From Sedimenticola sp. (GTDB lineage: Bacteria > Pseudomonadota > Gammaproteobacteria > Chromatiales > Chromatiaceae), in assembly GCA_027083925.1 (NCBI GenBank), contig JALWMK010000031.1:1-64000 (forward strand): 64,000 bases of DNA. Reading direction: 5' to 3'. Of the stretch, positions 53,065 through 62,203 are shown in pieces. Under the pieces are notes generated by a model. It was not told where the DNA came from, did no database searches, and worked only from the letters and a program-made list of their open reading frames with translations. The first letter of the stretch is position 1; each line of letters starts with the position of its first letter. Both the position numbers and the translations under genes were made by a program.

Positions 53065-54483
53065 GGATTCTATTTTTTCCTCCCGGAGAACGTATAAATA
53101 GAGAATTGAGAATACGCTCATAGGAACCATATGAAACATCGCCCTATTAATTGTCGTTGAATCTACTGCCTCTATGTATCTATGGGTAAAGAAAAAAACG
53201 ATGAATATAAATGCACCTCCTGATACTATCACAGATAGTGGCAACAGCATATCAGAACTCCACCCCCTACTCAGATATAACAATATAAATAGAAAAACGA
53301 TTCCATAAAAATACAAATTCCAACTCAGGTATTGAAACGCATTCTTTATAATATATGGCCAAACCGCATGGTACTCTAGGGAAAATTTCATAAAACCGGG
53401 TATTTCAACTACATCCATATTGAGCCTTAGCATTCCAAATGATGGAATATCCACTGCCACCCCTCCCAATAGAAGTACCGCACCAACTAGTCCTAAAGCC
53501 GCTACAATTGAACGGATCCTATAACGAGCAGGAATAAGAATAAGCACTAATACTAAAAGCATCGTACCAACCCAAATAATTCCGGGAGATTTTGTTTGGA
53601 TACAAGCAATAGATGAAACAACGAATAAAACGAATTGCATTGTAGACCTAGTACTTGCCCAATTGAGTAAAGCCATACCTGCCAAACAGTAATATGCAGC
53701 CATCCATAAATCAGCGTACCCTGCAAGAGCCGTATGAACATTCATAAATGGCATACTAAGCAGAAGGTAAACAAACAATAGAGACACATGTGGCTTCACC
53801 TGTAGCATCCTGGCCTGCCCGTAAAATGCAAAACCAATCGCAGCACTGGCGAAAAACCATGGGGCGTTTATATAGTTGTCCCGCCAAAAACCTAAACCCA
53901 AGGCAGACCAAAGCTGAATTATCGGCACCGTTGGCGGGTAGTCCCATGCCACCCAATTACCTAACGTATAAACAGTATTGAGTGAAGACTCCACACGCCA
54001 AGCCACAGGATCCACAAATGGGACTAATTCATTCAGTTCAAACCAGACTCTGGCTTTCGGCGCCCAATTCATCCAACCATCCCAGGGAAACAGGGGGCGC
54101 CAAATTACTTCTAAAAAAAGAGTACCGAAACGCACAAGCAGGACTGCGAGCAGAAACAGTACTACCAAACGCTGCCACCCTTCGCTGCTCCCACCAGTCT
54201 TACAGCAGTCCGCTAAATGGAAGTTGGCGCTTTGATCTTTTCGGAGGACAATAGCCCAAGCCAATGCAAGCGCAATAATAAGAAGCAAGACAAAAATGAC
54301 GCTATAAAATGACAGCTCAAAGCCAAGCCATGCCAATAATCGAATTATTACTGTTACTAAAAACAGACCAATAAAGTACCCATAGCCCACTATTGCGGAC
54401 CAGTGCGCCCCTTTCCAGATATGGTGCAGCCAGGCGGCGCCAACCAAAAGGGGTAAAAATATGGAAATGCCCAATCCAATCAT
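53059..54483 (-). CDS. Polytopic membrane protein, glycosyltransferase 39-like
   Basis: 474 aa, many TMs; FPWDGWMNWAPKARVWFEL. Confidence 0.6.
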   Translation of the reverse strand: MIGLGISIFLPLLVGAAWLHHIWKGAHWSAIVGYGYFIGLFLVTVIIRLLAWLGFELSFYSVIFVLLLIIALALAWAIVLRKDQSANFHLADCCKTGGSSEGWQRLVVLFLLAVLLVRFGTLFLEVIWRPLFPWDGWMNWAPKARVWFELNELVPFVDPVAWRVESSLNTVYTLGNWVAWDYPPTVPIIQLWSALGLGFWRDNYINAPWFFASAAIGFAFYGQARMLQVKPHVSLLFVYLLLSMPFMNVHTALAGYADLWMAAYYCLAGMALLNWASTRSTMQFVLFVVSSIACIQTKSPGIIWVGTMLLVLVLILIPARYRIRSIVAALGLVGAVLLLGGVAVDIPSFGMLRLNMDVVEIPGFMKFSLEYHAVWPYIIKNAFQYLSWNLYFYGIVFLFILLYLSRGWSSDMLLPLSVIVSGGAFIFIVFFFTHRYIEAVDSTTINRAMFHMVPMSVFSILYLYVLREEKIESN

Positions 54484-54878
54484 AAACTTCGATCTTACAA
54501 AAAAGCCTTTCTTCCTGCCTGCCTGCCCCGTAGTCCTGCTTTCTCACTCTCGATTATCTTCAGAAGGCCCATATGTTATGGCTATCGGCCTGCACTTTCC
54601 AGAACAATCGTTCATCGCCTTGAGAACAGAAAATTTCTCAGCCCGCTAACAAGCCCCGCCGCCAACGATACCTTATTTCAGACTTGAAATGGTCTAATCG
54701 TCGTGTCCCGCGTGATCCTATTCCAAAAGAACATTATATGATCTATCGGGATTTGACATAACGAAACATGGGCGCAAAGCTTTCGCTAGCGGCTCGTCGA
54801 TTTTGTGTGCATTATCATACCAGAAGCCAATTTATTTATCTTATATTTCAGTAGCTTGTAATTGTTTAGCAGACTCTG

Positions 54879-55128
54879 GGGCACCTCTACTAATTCTGTT
54901 TAAGCAGATTCGTGCATGAGGACAGCGAGAACAAGGCGAAGATCGCAGCAAATACCACAGGGCACCTTATCTTACGCAAGCGCAATTCACCTTGTAGCAG
55001 GCAATTTGCAACATGTTCAAAGCTTCCGCTCCCAGCTTACGCCCCTCACCTGCATCCCTGTAGGCGACGAAGTTATCGCTGCCCTCATGTGCGTAGATGC
55101 CAATCATCATGAATGAATAGAGGTGCCC
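54879..55128. mobile_element. MITE copy A (250 bp)
   Basis: GGGCACCTCTACTAATTC...GAATGAATAGAGGTGCCC; flanks TCTG/TCTA. Confidence 0.85.
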
Positions 55129-55129
55129 T

Positions 55130-56503
55130 CTAATGAATACCATCTATAATGAAGGTGTCGCCAAACCTATCATGATCCAGATGACGCACCGAGAACTCTC
55201 CTTTTGCTCCCCATTTTAAAATTCCGGAATCTTGGTCAAAATGGGGAAGAGCGGTCGGTTGAAGCATTATTACGTAGTCACCCGGCTTGAAATATTTCGA
55301 CAACCAAGACGATGAAGTATACTTTCCATAGTTGTAAACATTGTGAGGCAACAAGTAATACATTAATTTTACGCGCCAATAACTTCTGTGTGCCTCACTG
55401 AATATAAAGATACGCGCCGGTTCTTTTGGTAGCACCTTTTCACGAAGCTTTTTTGCATAAACGTAGATATCCACGTCTGATGCCGCCAAATGCTGTTCAT
55501 GGTGGCTCTTTCCCGCAAACAAATACTTGGTATCTTCCAACTGCCGCCACAAATCCACCTGCCATTTTCCATCCAGCACCAACCAGGCGATCATGAACAT
55601 GATGACAATGGCTTTGAAGTCCCAGATTTGGCGGGTTATTGCGAAGGCAATGGTTAGTGGATTCCGGCCTGCGCCGGAATGACGGGTATCAGCGGAATGC
55701 TGAGCCGCTGATGCCTGTCGGACAGAGCGGCTTGCTTCTTCGACTTCCAGTTCAAACTTCACTTCAGACGCACGATAGAAAAACAGCCACAGGGTATAGA
55801 GCAGGATGGCCAGTCCGCACCAGGCAGCAGCTGCGACGACGGGTGACACCAACGCATTCTTGGGCATGCCTCTTATGGCATTGATGGATTTCTGGGTCCA
55901 GCCTTCGAAGGCATTCCATTCTGTCCATACGGTCAGCAGCAAGGATTTGACGGTCCACGGGCTAAAGGTGATCTGTTCGATGGTGACAGGTTGATTGCGC
56001 AGATCGCCAGACACACTGATACCCATCTCGGTAACGGGGCCTTTCCACTCCTCCTCGTTACTCATGTTGTAGGCAGACAGGTAATCACCGTTCCAGTGCA
56101 GTTTGGCAAACAGGGTTTCTTTGTTATGGGTCACGGTGCGCCAGTACAGGACCACCGTAGCGCCTGGCGTTCGTCCTGTTATCTTGTACTCGACAATGGG
56201 GTATTTCGTGGCATTGAACAGTGCTTTCCTGGACGAGATAACGGCAGATTTCGCTTCATCCAGCGCTTTCAGCTTCAGTGCACTGCCTTCATGACCTCCT
56301 TTGCCGATGGCAATATAGAAGTCTTTTCCTGTCAGGACGATGGGCTTTGTCTTGGCGCCTGCCACCAATTGAGGGTAATGCCAGGCCAGAAACCCTGCAA
56401 CCAGGATGAACCCGCTGATGAGCATGAACACAATGGCCGCAAGCAGCGCACGCAGAAAGCCCCGGTTGCTGTTACTTGGTCTGAATTTTTCGATCGCGGA
56501 CAT
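55130..56503 (-). CDS. Hypothetical membrane protein (bracketed by inverted MITEs, contains in-frame REP)
   Basis: MSAIEKFRPSNSNRGFLRALLAAIVFMLISGFILVAGFLAW...; three TM segments. Confidence 0.7.
   Translation of the reverse strand: MSAIEKFRPSNSNRGFLRALLAAIVFMLISGFILVAGFLAWHYPQLVAGAKTKPIVLTGKDFYIAIGKGGHEGSALKLKALDEAKSAVISSRKALFNATKYPIVEYKITGRTPGATVVLYWRTVTHNKETLFAKLHWNGDYLSAYNMSNEEEWKGPVTEMGISVSGDLRNQPVTIEQITFSPWTVKSLLLTVWTEWNAFEGWTQKSINAIRGMPKNALVSPVVAAAAWCGLAILLYTLWLFFYRASEVKFELEVEEASRSVRQASAAQHSADTRHSGAGRNPLTIAFAITRQIWDFKAIVIMFMIAWLVLDGKWQVDLWRQLEDTKYLFAGKSHHEQHLAASDVDIYVYAKKLREKVLPKEPARIFIFSEAHRSYWRVKLMYYLLPHNVYNYGKYTSSSWLSKYFKPGDYVIMLQPTALPHFDQDSGILKWGAKGEFSVRHLDHDRFGDTFIIDGIH
55658..55685. 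repeat. REP unit inside CDS 55130..56503
   Basis: TGGATTCCGGCCTGCGCCGGAATGAC, identical to unit at 36934; translates as RHSGAGRNP. Confidence 0.85.
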
Positions 56504-56869
56504 GCTGCTGGAAAAAAGGCACTTCCCTGTTTGGGTTGAGGCTATTATAGCCGATCGGGAATCATGGCCGGGCGATGTTTCCCCCATTGCTGTATCTATT
56601 GCGATAAAAGCAGAGGGAGGGGTCAGCCGGAGGGGATCAGAATATTCCTACAAGCTGATCGGAAGAATACGCTACCCTGAACATGGGCTGGTGCGTAGCA
56701 TATACCCATCGCCACAGACCGTTGCTCATTATGAGCTGGCAAGCAAGGAAGTTTGCAGGATATGGATTTCTCTGGTCTGCTCGCGAGTGAAAAGCCCTGG
56801 CCAGAAGGAAGCTGGCCGGGGCTATTCTTTGCGCTGTGCCTTGCATGCAACATTGATGTGCCAGATTAA

Positions 56870-57116
56870 GGGCACCTCTATTAATTCATGATTGGCATCT
56901 ACGCACATGAGGGCAGCGATAACTTCGTCGCCTACAGGGATGTAGGTGAGGGGCGTAAGCTGGGAGCGGAAGCTTTGAAAATCTTGCAAATAGCCTGCTA
57001 CAAGGTGAATTGCGCTTGCGCAAGAGAAGGTGCCCTGGGGCATTTGCTGCGATCTTCGCCTTGTTCTCACTGCCCTCATGCACGAATCTGCTCAAACAGA
57101 ATGAATAGAGGCGCCC
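56870..57116. mobile_element. MITE copy B (247 bp, inverted relative to A)
   Basis: GGGCACCTCTATTAATTC...GAATGAATAGAGGCGCCC with perfect TTAA duplication (56866-56869, 57117-57120). Confidence 0.88.
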
Positions 57117-57145
57117 TTAAGTCGAAACTAATACATCCGCTGCCA

Positions 57146-57365
57146 TTATTGATGCGCTACCGGACGGAGTTCGTAAATTCGTCCGTATTTTGCCGCCGAC
57201 TCCAAATTTCCTTGACGAATAGCGCCCCTTAATATCATCCAGTTTATAGGCATCCTCAACACTGAGATAAGGCGACCAACCAGTATCGTCTTCTAGTAAT
57301 TCAACTTCCACTTCAGCCACATACCGGCCTTCATGTACATACTTGATTTTCTTTCGCTGTTTCAC
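57146..57365 (-). pseudogene. Small conserved-type protein with a 1-nt frameshift
   Basis: GTG start, KIKYVHEGRYVAEVEVELLEDDTGWSPYLSVEDAYKLDDIK; alternate frame continues AIRQGNLESAAKYGRIYELRPVAHQ-stop after a GGGG run. Confidence 0.7.
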
Positions 57366-57367
57366 CG

Positions 57368-57470
57368 CTACCGCCTACTCGTGAAAGACTTATCCCATCG
57401 CTCCGGATCAGGCCGATAGGCGGTAATTAGAACCGCTGGCTTATCATGTCCTTTTGGGATACCCCGCACC
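57368..57470 (-). pseudogene. C-terminal relic of a DUF4258-like gene
   Basis: GIPKGHDKPAVLITAYRPDPERWDKSFTSRR-stop, parallel to WAVFITVYRPDPDRWIDWKIRVKK of 57771..58085. Confidence 0.65.
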
Positions 57471-57495
57471 GCTCAAGCCCAGCGAAGCTGGCAGT

Positions 57496-57774
57496 TTAAG
57501 CGGTCGGCTGGATGGCCTTTATAGGCCAATTTTCTTCAACCGTAAACGACTGCCCAAGAGTCTTAAAGTGGCTAAATTCCTGCTTTCGTAGCTTACCTCG
57601 AATTTCTTCAAATGATCTGATAACCTCTTCTGCATATAGCCTCTCTCCACAATGGAGGCATACCTCGGCGGTGACTTTCATAGAGACCGTATTACCACCG
57701 CCTCTTAGCAGTTTCTCTACTTGCTTATCCTCTAACTCACCACTACAAACAGGACATTTATTAAATGGTTTCAT
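57496..57774 (-). CDS. YgiT-type zinc-finger (MqsA N-domain-like) antitoxin
   Basis: CPVCSGELEDKQVEKLLRGGGNTVSMKVTAEVCLHCGERLYAEEV: two CxxC motifs. Confidence 0.85.
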   Translation of the reverse strand: MKPFNKCPVCSGELEDKQVEKLLRGGGNTVSMKVTAEVCLHCGERLYAEEVIRSFEEIRGKLRKQEFSHFKTLGQSFTVEENWPIKAIQPTA

Positions 57775-58085
57775 TTTTTCACCCTTATTTTCCAATCAAT
57801 CCAACGATCTGGGTCTGGCCGATAAACAGTGATGAAAACTGCCCATAAGCTTTCTGGATTATAGGCCCAAACACTATGAATGGGTTCACCCGAGAAATTT
57901 CTACCCAGAATCAAACAACTTGGATATGGTTTATCATTTAGATAATCCTCAATGATTTCACCTTGAATTACTGACGAGTATATTTCCTCATATGTCAGGC
58001 TATCGTCAAATGCCTCTTCATCAGCATGGTCAGTAATTCTTACCCGACTATTCCGAATTGAATTGATAATTTGTTCTATGTCCAT
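57771..58085 (-). CDS. DUF4258 toxin-like protein
   Basis: VRITDHADEEAFDDSLTYEEIYSSVIQGEIIEDYLNDKPYPSCLILG; overlaps the YgiT gene. Confidence 0.83.
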   Translation of the reverse strand: MDIEQIINSIRNSRVRITDHADEEAFDDSLTYEEIYSSVIQGEIIEDYLNDKPYPSCLILGRNFSGEPIHSVWAYNPESLWAVFITVYRPDPDRWIDWKIRVKK

Positions 58086-58172
58086 ACCTATGCTTCTTCT
58101 AGCCTAACACAGTGGCGAGGCTGTATGATATGACTTCCCTCTCCCCGGGAAAGAGGGAAACCGGATGGAAGA

Positions 58173-59066
58173 TCAGGTTTCCTTGCGCATCTGTTCTTCG
58201 ACTTTCTTGTTGCGGGCCTCGATCTCGGCCTGGGTGCGGGCTTCCCAGATTTCCCGCCGCTCTTCCACCCGTTTTTCCCAGACACCGGGTTTTTCAGGAA
58301 TGATTTTCTCGCCAAACAGCGCCTGGCGCATGAGTTTGTAGCCAAACTGCAGCAGGGCAACATCGTCCTTTTCGATCTGCTCGTAGGTCTCTTCGGAAAT
58401 ATCGTAGCTGGCGCGGAACTTGTCGCTGAGCACGAAGCGGCGGAACATGTCGGTGTTGTAGGAGGCCATGAAGAACAGTTGCAGGCTCATTTCATTGGGC
58501 TTGCCCACGCCAGGGCCTGCTGATTTTTTCTTCAGGATCAGTTCGTACCATTCCTTGTTGTAGAAATCGAATTCATCGCAGCCCTGCTCTTTGCGGTACT
58601 CCTCTACCGTCAGCTCGCGGTCTTCCTCGTGGCCCTTGCAGTGCGCCTCGACCACCAGGGAATACTGGATTTGCGGCTCACTGGAATCTTTTTCGCGGAT
58701 GTTCAGCACCGCCAGGGGATAGTAGCGGCATACTGTAGGACGGTCTTCATAGACGGTGCAGCCCGTTTCTTCATCCAGAAATGGACAGACGCCATCGTCA
58801 TGGACTTTCATCTTCAGGCCAGGCACCTGATCCTGATCCATGGGATAGGGCACGGTGTATTTGCCGAGGAATTCTTCGGATGTCATGCCGAAGTGCTGCT
58901 TGAGGCGCAGGACATCGTAAGGCACAAGCGTGATATCCGAGCGCTTGCAACAGGCGTTGAAGCAGGAAATACCCTTGTAGCAACTGAACTGCAGCCTGCT
59001 GTCTTCCGACAACACTTTTGGCAAGGCGGGACTCTTGAAGGGAATATCGAATTTTTCGTCACTCAT
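58173..59066 (-). CDS. YkgJ family cysteine-cluster protein
   Basis: FSCYKGISCFNACCKRSDITLVPYDVLRLKQHFGM...CPFLDEETGCTVYEDRPTVCRYYPLA. Confidence 0.88.
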   Translation of the reverse strand: MSDEKFDIPFKSPALPKVLSEDSRLQFSCYKGISCFNACCKRSDITLVPYDVLRLKQHFGMTSEEFLGKYTVPYPMDQDQVPGLKMKVHDDGVCPFLDEETGCTVYEDRPTVCRYYPLAVLNIREKDSSEPQIQYSLVVEAHCKGHEEDRELTVEEYRKEQGCDEFDFYNKEWYELILKKKSAGPGVGKPNEMSLQLFFMASYNTDMFRRFVLSDKFRASYDISEETYEQIEKDDVALLQFGYKLMRQALFGEKIIPEKPGVWEKRVEERREIWEARTQAEIEARNKKVEEQMRKET

Positions 59067-59113
59067 ATTGAAAACCTCAGTGCAGCCGAAGGCTGCAAAC
59101 CATCAAATCAATC

Positions 59114-59177
59114 ATTCTGTTTGAGCAGATTCGTGCATGAGGGCGGCGATGCCAATCATGAATTAATAGAGGTGCCC
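59114..59177. mobile_element. MITE copy D, internally deleted remnant
   Basis: ATTCTGTTTGAGCAGATTCGTGCATGAGGGCGGCGATGCCAATCATGAATTAATAGAGGTGCCC. Confidence 0.75.
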
Positions 59178-59266
59178 AATAGCCACAGGGTATTTCAACC
59201 CTGCTCTTCCTGGCGTCAAATTACCAGAGGGCATTCATTTGATCGTCAAAGTATCTCAGAAAATAA

Positions 59267-59294
59267 AATCCGGGCGCCTCGCGACGCCCGGATT
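59267..59294 (-). terminator. Intrinsic terminator of aprBA
   Basis: AATCCGGGCG cctcgcga CGCCCGGATT followed in minus direction by TTTATTTT. Confidence 0.8.
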
Positions 59295-59320
59295 CCCGTC
59301 TTCAGACTGCCAAGTAAGGC

Positions 59321-61318
59321 TTACTTGAACAACTTGGACTTGTCCACCAGATCTTTGTGGGCGCGCTTGAAGCAGGTCCACTTCTTGGTTTCCTTGTCGT
59401 AAACGGAATTTACGAAGCACTTCCAGTTTTCTTCATCAACGAAGTTCTTGTCCATGCGATAGTAGAAACCCGGGTAACGGCTCTCTTCACGGAACTGGAT
59501 GTGTTTCATATGCGCTTCCGCTGTGAGGATGCGATGGTAGTTTTCCCATGCACGCAGGAGCTCATGGAGATCCTTGGCACGCATCTTCAGGGAGTCTTCC
59601 TTCAGCATTTCCAGCTTCTGCTCCGCCAGGTCGAGCATGTGCTCGTTGGTGGTGTAGTAGGTGGCGACACCGGCTACATACTCATCCATGATCTTCTGCA
59701 GACGGAACTGCAGCATGCGGGGAGTGATGTAGTTGGGGTTGACATCGATGGCGGTGGTGTAGTCCTTGTGCTCAAGGAAGTTGCGCACGGGACGATAGAT
59801 CTCTTCCACCAGCTCGTCAACAGAGGTGTCCAGCTCGGGAACCCAGTCCTTGTTGTCCATGACGAACTTGACCATGGACTTGGCACACATACGACCTTCG
59901 GCATGAGAGCCGGAAGAGAATTTGTGGCCGGAAGCACCAACACCGTCACCAGCAGTAAACAGGCCTTGTACCGTGGTCATGCTACGGTAGCCCCAGTTCC
60001 AGCCGGAAGGCAGATGCTCGGGAATGCCCTCGCCCAGCGCTTCTTCAGTTGGCGCGCCAACATCTTCAGGACCGGATACCCAGATGCCGCAGCAGCCGGA
60101 GTGTGAACCCAGCAGGTACGGCTCGGTAGGCATCAGCTCGGAGTTCTTCTTCTCTGGCTCGATGTTCTCACCCGCCCAGATACCGCATTGACCGATACAC
60201 ATGTCGAGGAAGTCTTCCCAGGCTTCTGCTTCCAGATGCTTGACTTCGCGGGGAGAGAGGGTCTCGCGCAGGTTTGCCAGTGCAGTAACGGTATCCATCC
60301 AGATCGGGCCGCGACCTTCCTTCATCTCCTTGAGCATCAGGTGGTTACGCAGGCAGGATGCAGGTACGGCGGCATGGCCATAGGGAGGATAGTCATCCAG
60401 CATTTCCTTGTTGCGTACCATATACACTTCGCCAATACCATTGGTGGCCTGTGACTTGAACAACAGGAACCAGGCACCCACAGGGCCGTAACCGTCTTTG
60501 AAACGGGTAGGCACGAAGCGGTTTTCCATCAGCGTCAGCTCGGCACCAGCCTCGGCAGCCATGGAGTAGGTGGAACCGGCATTCCATACAGGATACCAGG
60601 CGCGTCCCTGGCCTTCACCAACAGAGCGGGGACGGAAGATATTTACGCAACCACCCGCTACCAGCAGGCAGGCCTTGAACTTGTAAACAACAACCTTGTC
60701 GTCGCGGGTGGAGAAACCGACAGCACCGGCGATGCGATTTTTGTCTTTCTTGTCGTTGACCAGCTTGACGATGAAGATACGCTCCTGGATGTTATTCACG
60801 CCCAGTGCTTTCTTCGCAGCTTCCGCCACGATCCACTTGTAGGATTCACCGTTGATCATGATCTGCCACTTGCCGGAACGCACGGGAGTGCCGCCGTCTT
60901 TCAGGGAAGTCATGCCTTTGGCGCCGTCGAAACGCTCACCGTTCTCATCTTTCTTCCAAATGGGCAGGCCCCACTCTTCAAACAGATGAACGGATTCGTC
61001 AACGGAGCGACCCAGGTCATAGGTCAGGTCGTCACGGGTGATGCCCATGAGATCATTGGAGACCATGCGGGCATAGTCTGCGGGATCCTGCTCGGGGCCA
61101 ATGTAGGTGTTGATTGCAGACAGACCCTGGGCAACGGCACCGGAACGATCCATGGCGGCCTTGTCTACCAGTTTCACGGAGATATCGACGCCTTCCTTCT
61201 TGGCAGCCTCGATCCAGGGGCCAATTTCATAAGCGGTACCGCAAGCAGCCATACCACCGCCGATGATGAGGATATCCACCTCTTCTTCGACTACATCGGG
61301 ATTACCGAATTCAGCCAT
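59321..61318 (-). CDS. aprA: Adenylylsulfate reductase alpha subunit
   Basis: VDILIIGGGMAACGTAYEIGPWIEAAKKEGVDISVKLVDKAAMDRSGAVAQGLSAINTYIG. Confidence 0.97.
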   Translation of the reverse strand: MAEFGNPDVVEEEVDILIIGGGMAACGTAYEIGPWIEAAKKEGVDISVKLVDKAAMDRSGAVAQGLSAINTYIGPEQDPADYARMVSNDLMGITRDDLTYDLGRSVDESVHLFEEWGLPIWKKDENGERFDGAKGMTSLKDGGTPVRSGKWQIMINGESYKWIVAEAAKKALGVNNIQERIFIVKLVNDKKDKNRIAGAVGFSTRDDKVVVYKFKACLLVAGGCVNIFRPRSVGEGQGRAWYPVWNAGSTYSMAAEAGAELTLMENRFVPTRFKDGYGPVGAWFLLFKSQATNGIGEVYMVRNKEMLDDYPPYGHAAVPASCLRNHLMLKEMKEGRGPIWMDTVTALANLRETLSPREVKHLEAEAWEDFLDMCIGQCGIWAGENIEPEKKNSELMPTEPYLLGSHSGCCGIWVSGPEDVGAPTEEALGEGIPEHLPSGWNWGYRSMTTVQGLFTAGDGVGASGHKFSSGSHAEGRMCAKSMVKFVMDNKDWVPELDTSVDELVEEIYRPVRNFLEHKDYTTAIDVNPNYITPRMLQFRLQKIMDEYVAGVATYYTTNEHMLDLAEQKLEMLKEDSLKMRAKDLHELLRAWENYHRILTAEAHMKHIQFREESRYPGFYYRMDKNFVDEENWKCFVNSVYDKETKKWTCFKRAHKDLVDKSKLFK

Positions 61319-61374
61319 TTTATTTACCTCTATCTTTTATCTAAAGATTAAATTCTAATGATCAGAACTATGGA

Positions 61375-61848
61375 TTACTTGCAGATCAGCTCGCTGGGAT
61401 CACCAGCACGGTAGCCGTTTTGCTCGTTGTGGTTGAAGAAGGTGGAATCGCCAATCTTGGCAATATCAGCTTCTGGCTTGTTGCCATACGGATCAATAGA
61501 ACCTTCCGGAGTGGTACGGATGGGAAACTTGAAGCGCTTCAGGGTGCCATTGCGGAACTTGATGGTCCACATAATGGAATCCGTACCGCGCAGAGGCTGC
61601 ACAGAAGCACCCAGAGGCACGATATCGGCGTAGGGACGCGCTTCGATAGCGTTCTGCGGGCAGATCTTGATGCAGGAATAACATTCCCAGCACTGATCAG
61701 GCTCCTGGTTGAAGGCCTTCATCGCATGTCCGGTTTCAGAACCGTCCATATCGAGTTTCATGAGGTCATGCGGGCAGATGTACATGCAAGCGGTCTTGTC
61801 CTGACCCTTGCAGCCATCGCACTTATCGGTACGCACAAATGTAGGCAT
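61375..61848 (-). CDS. aprB: Adenylylsulfate reductase beta subunit
   Basis: MPTFVRTDKCDGCKGQDKTACMYICPHDLMKLD...CWECYSCIKICPQNAIEARPYADIVPLGA. Confidence 0.97.
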   Translation of the reverse strand: MPTFVRTDKCDGCKGQDKTACMYICPHDLMKLDMDGSETGHAMKAFNQEPDQCWECYSCIKICPQNAIEARPYADIVPLGASVQPLRGTDSIMWTIKFRNGTLKRFKFPIRTTPEGSIDPYGNKPEADIAKIGDSTFFNHNEQNGYRAGDPSELICK

Positions 61849-61870
61849 CGATAGTTCTCCTTAAAGTTTA

Positions 61871-61901
61871 CACTGCAGTGAATATTCACCGCCGAAGCGG
61901 T
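61871..61901. promoter_or_regulatory. Three overlapping palindromes in the aprB leader
   Basis: CACTGCAGTG, GTGAATATTCAC, ACCGCCGAAGCGGT (UUCG-loop hairpin on the minus strand). Confidence 0.5.
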
Positions 61902-62203
61902 CTTCTTTTCAATCGGATCAAGCAAAACCCCAAGCCTTGCCCGCTCCAAAAAATCTCTCGTTACCCTCTTGCGGAAGCACTCGATAGCAGTAAATATACC
62001 ACAGCACAAATTCATCCAGGGCAATACAGGGACGGTAAAAATAGTTTCTTGGCGGCAAAAACGCCAAACAATTTTACCGCTAGCAGGCATAAACAGGCTT
62101 TATCTGTAATATTGATAGACTTTGTAAATCAAGCCATTAGATTCAATAACAGGCATACTTGTCCCATCATGCATCCAACCGGAACTGACCCACATCAACT
62201 CCC

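Noticed and set aside
54912-55116. Short ORFs (MHEDSENKAKIAAN..., MRTARTRRRSQQ...) inside MITE A, with homologues in MITE B
   Set aside because: They recur only because the MITE recurs; overlapping frames, no ribosome-binding or start consistency; treated as non-coding repeat.
59081-59260. C-terminal part of ORF 58629..59402 as a coding gene
   Set aside because: Crosses the MITE remnant and is antisense to the YkgJ-like gene; no protein signature.
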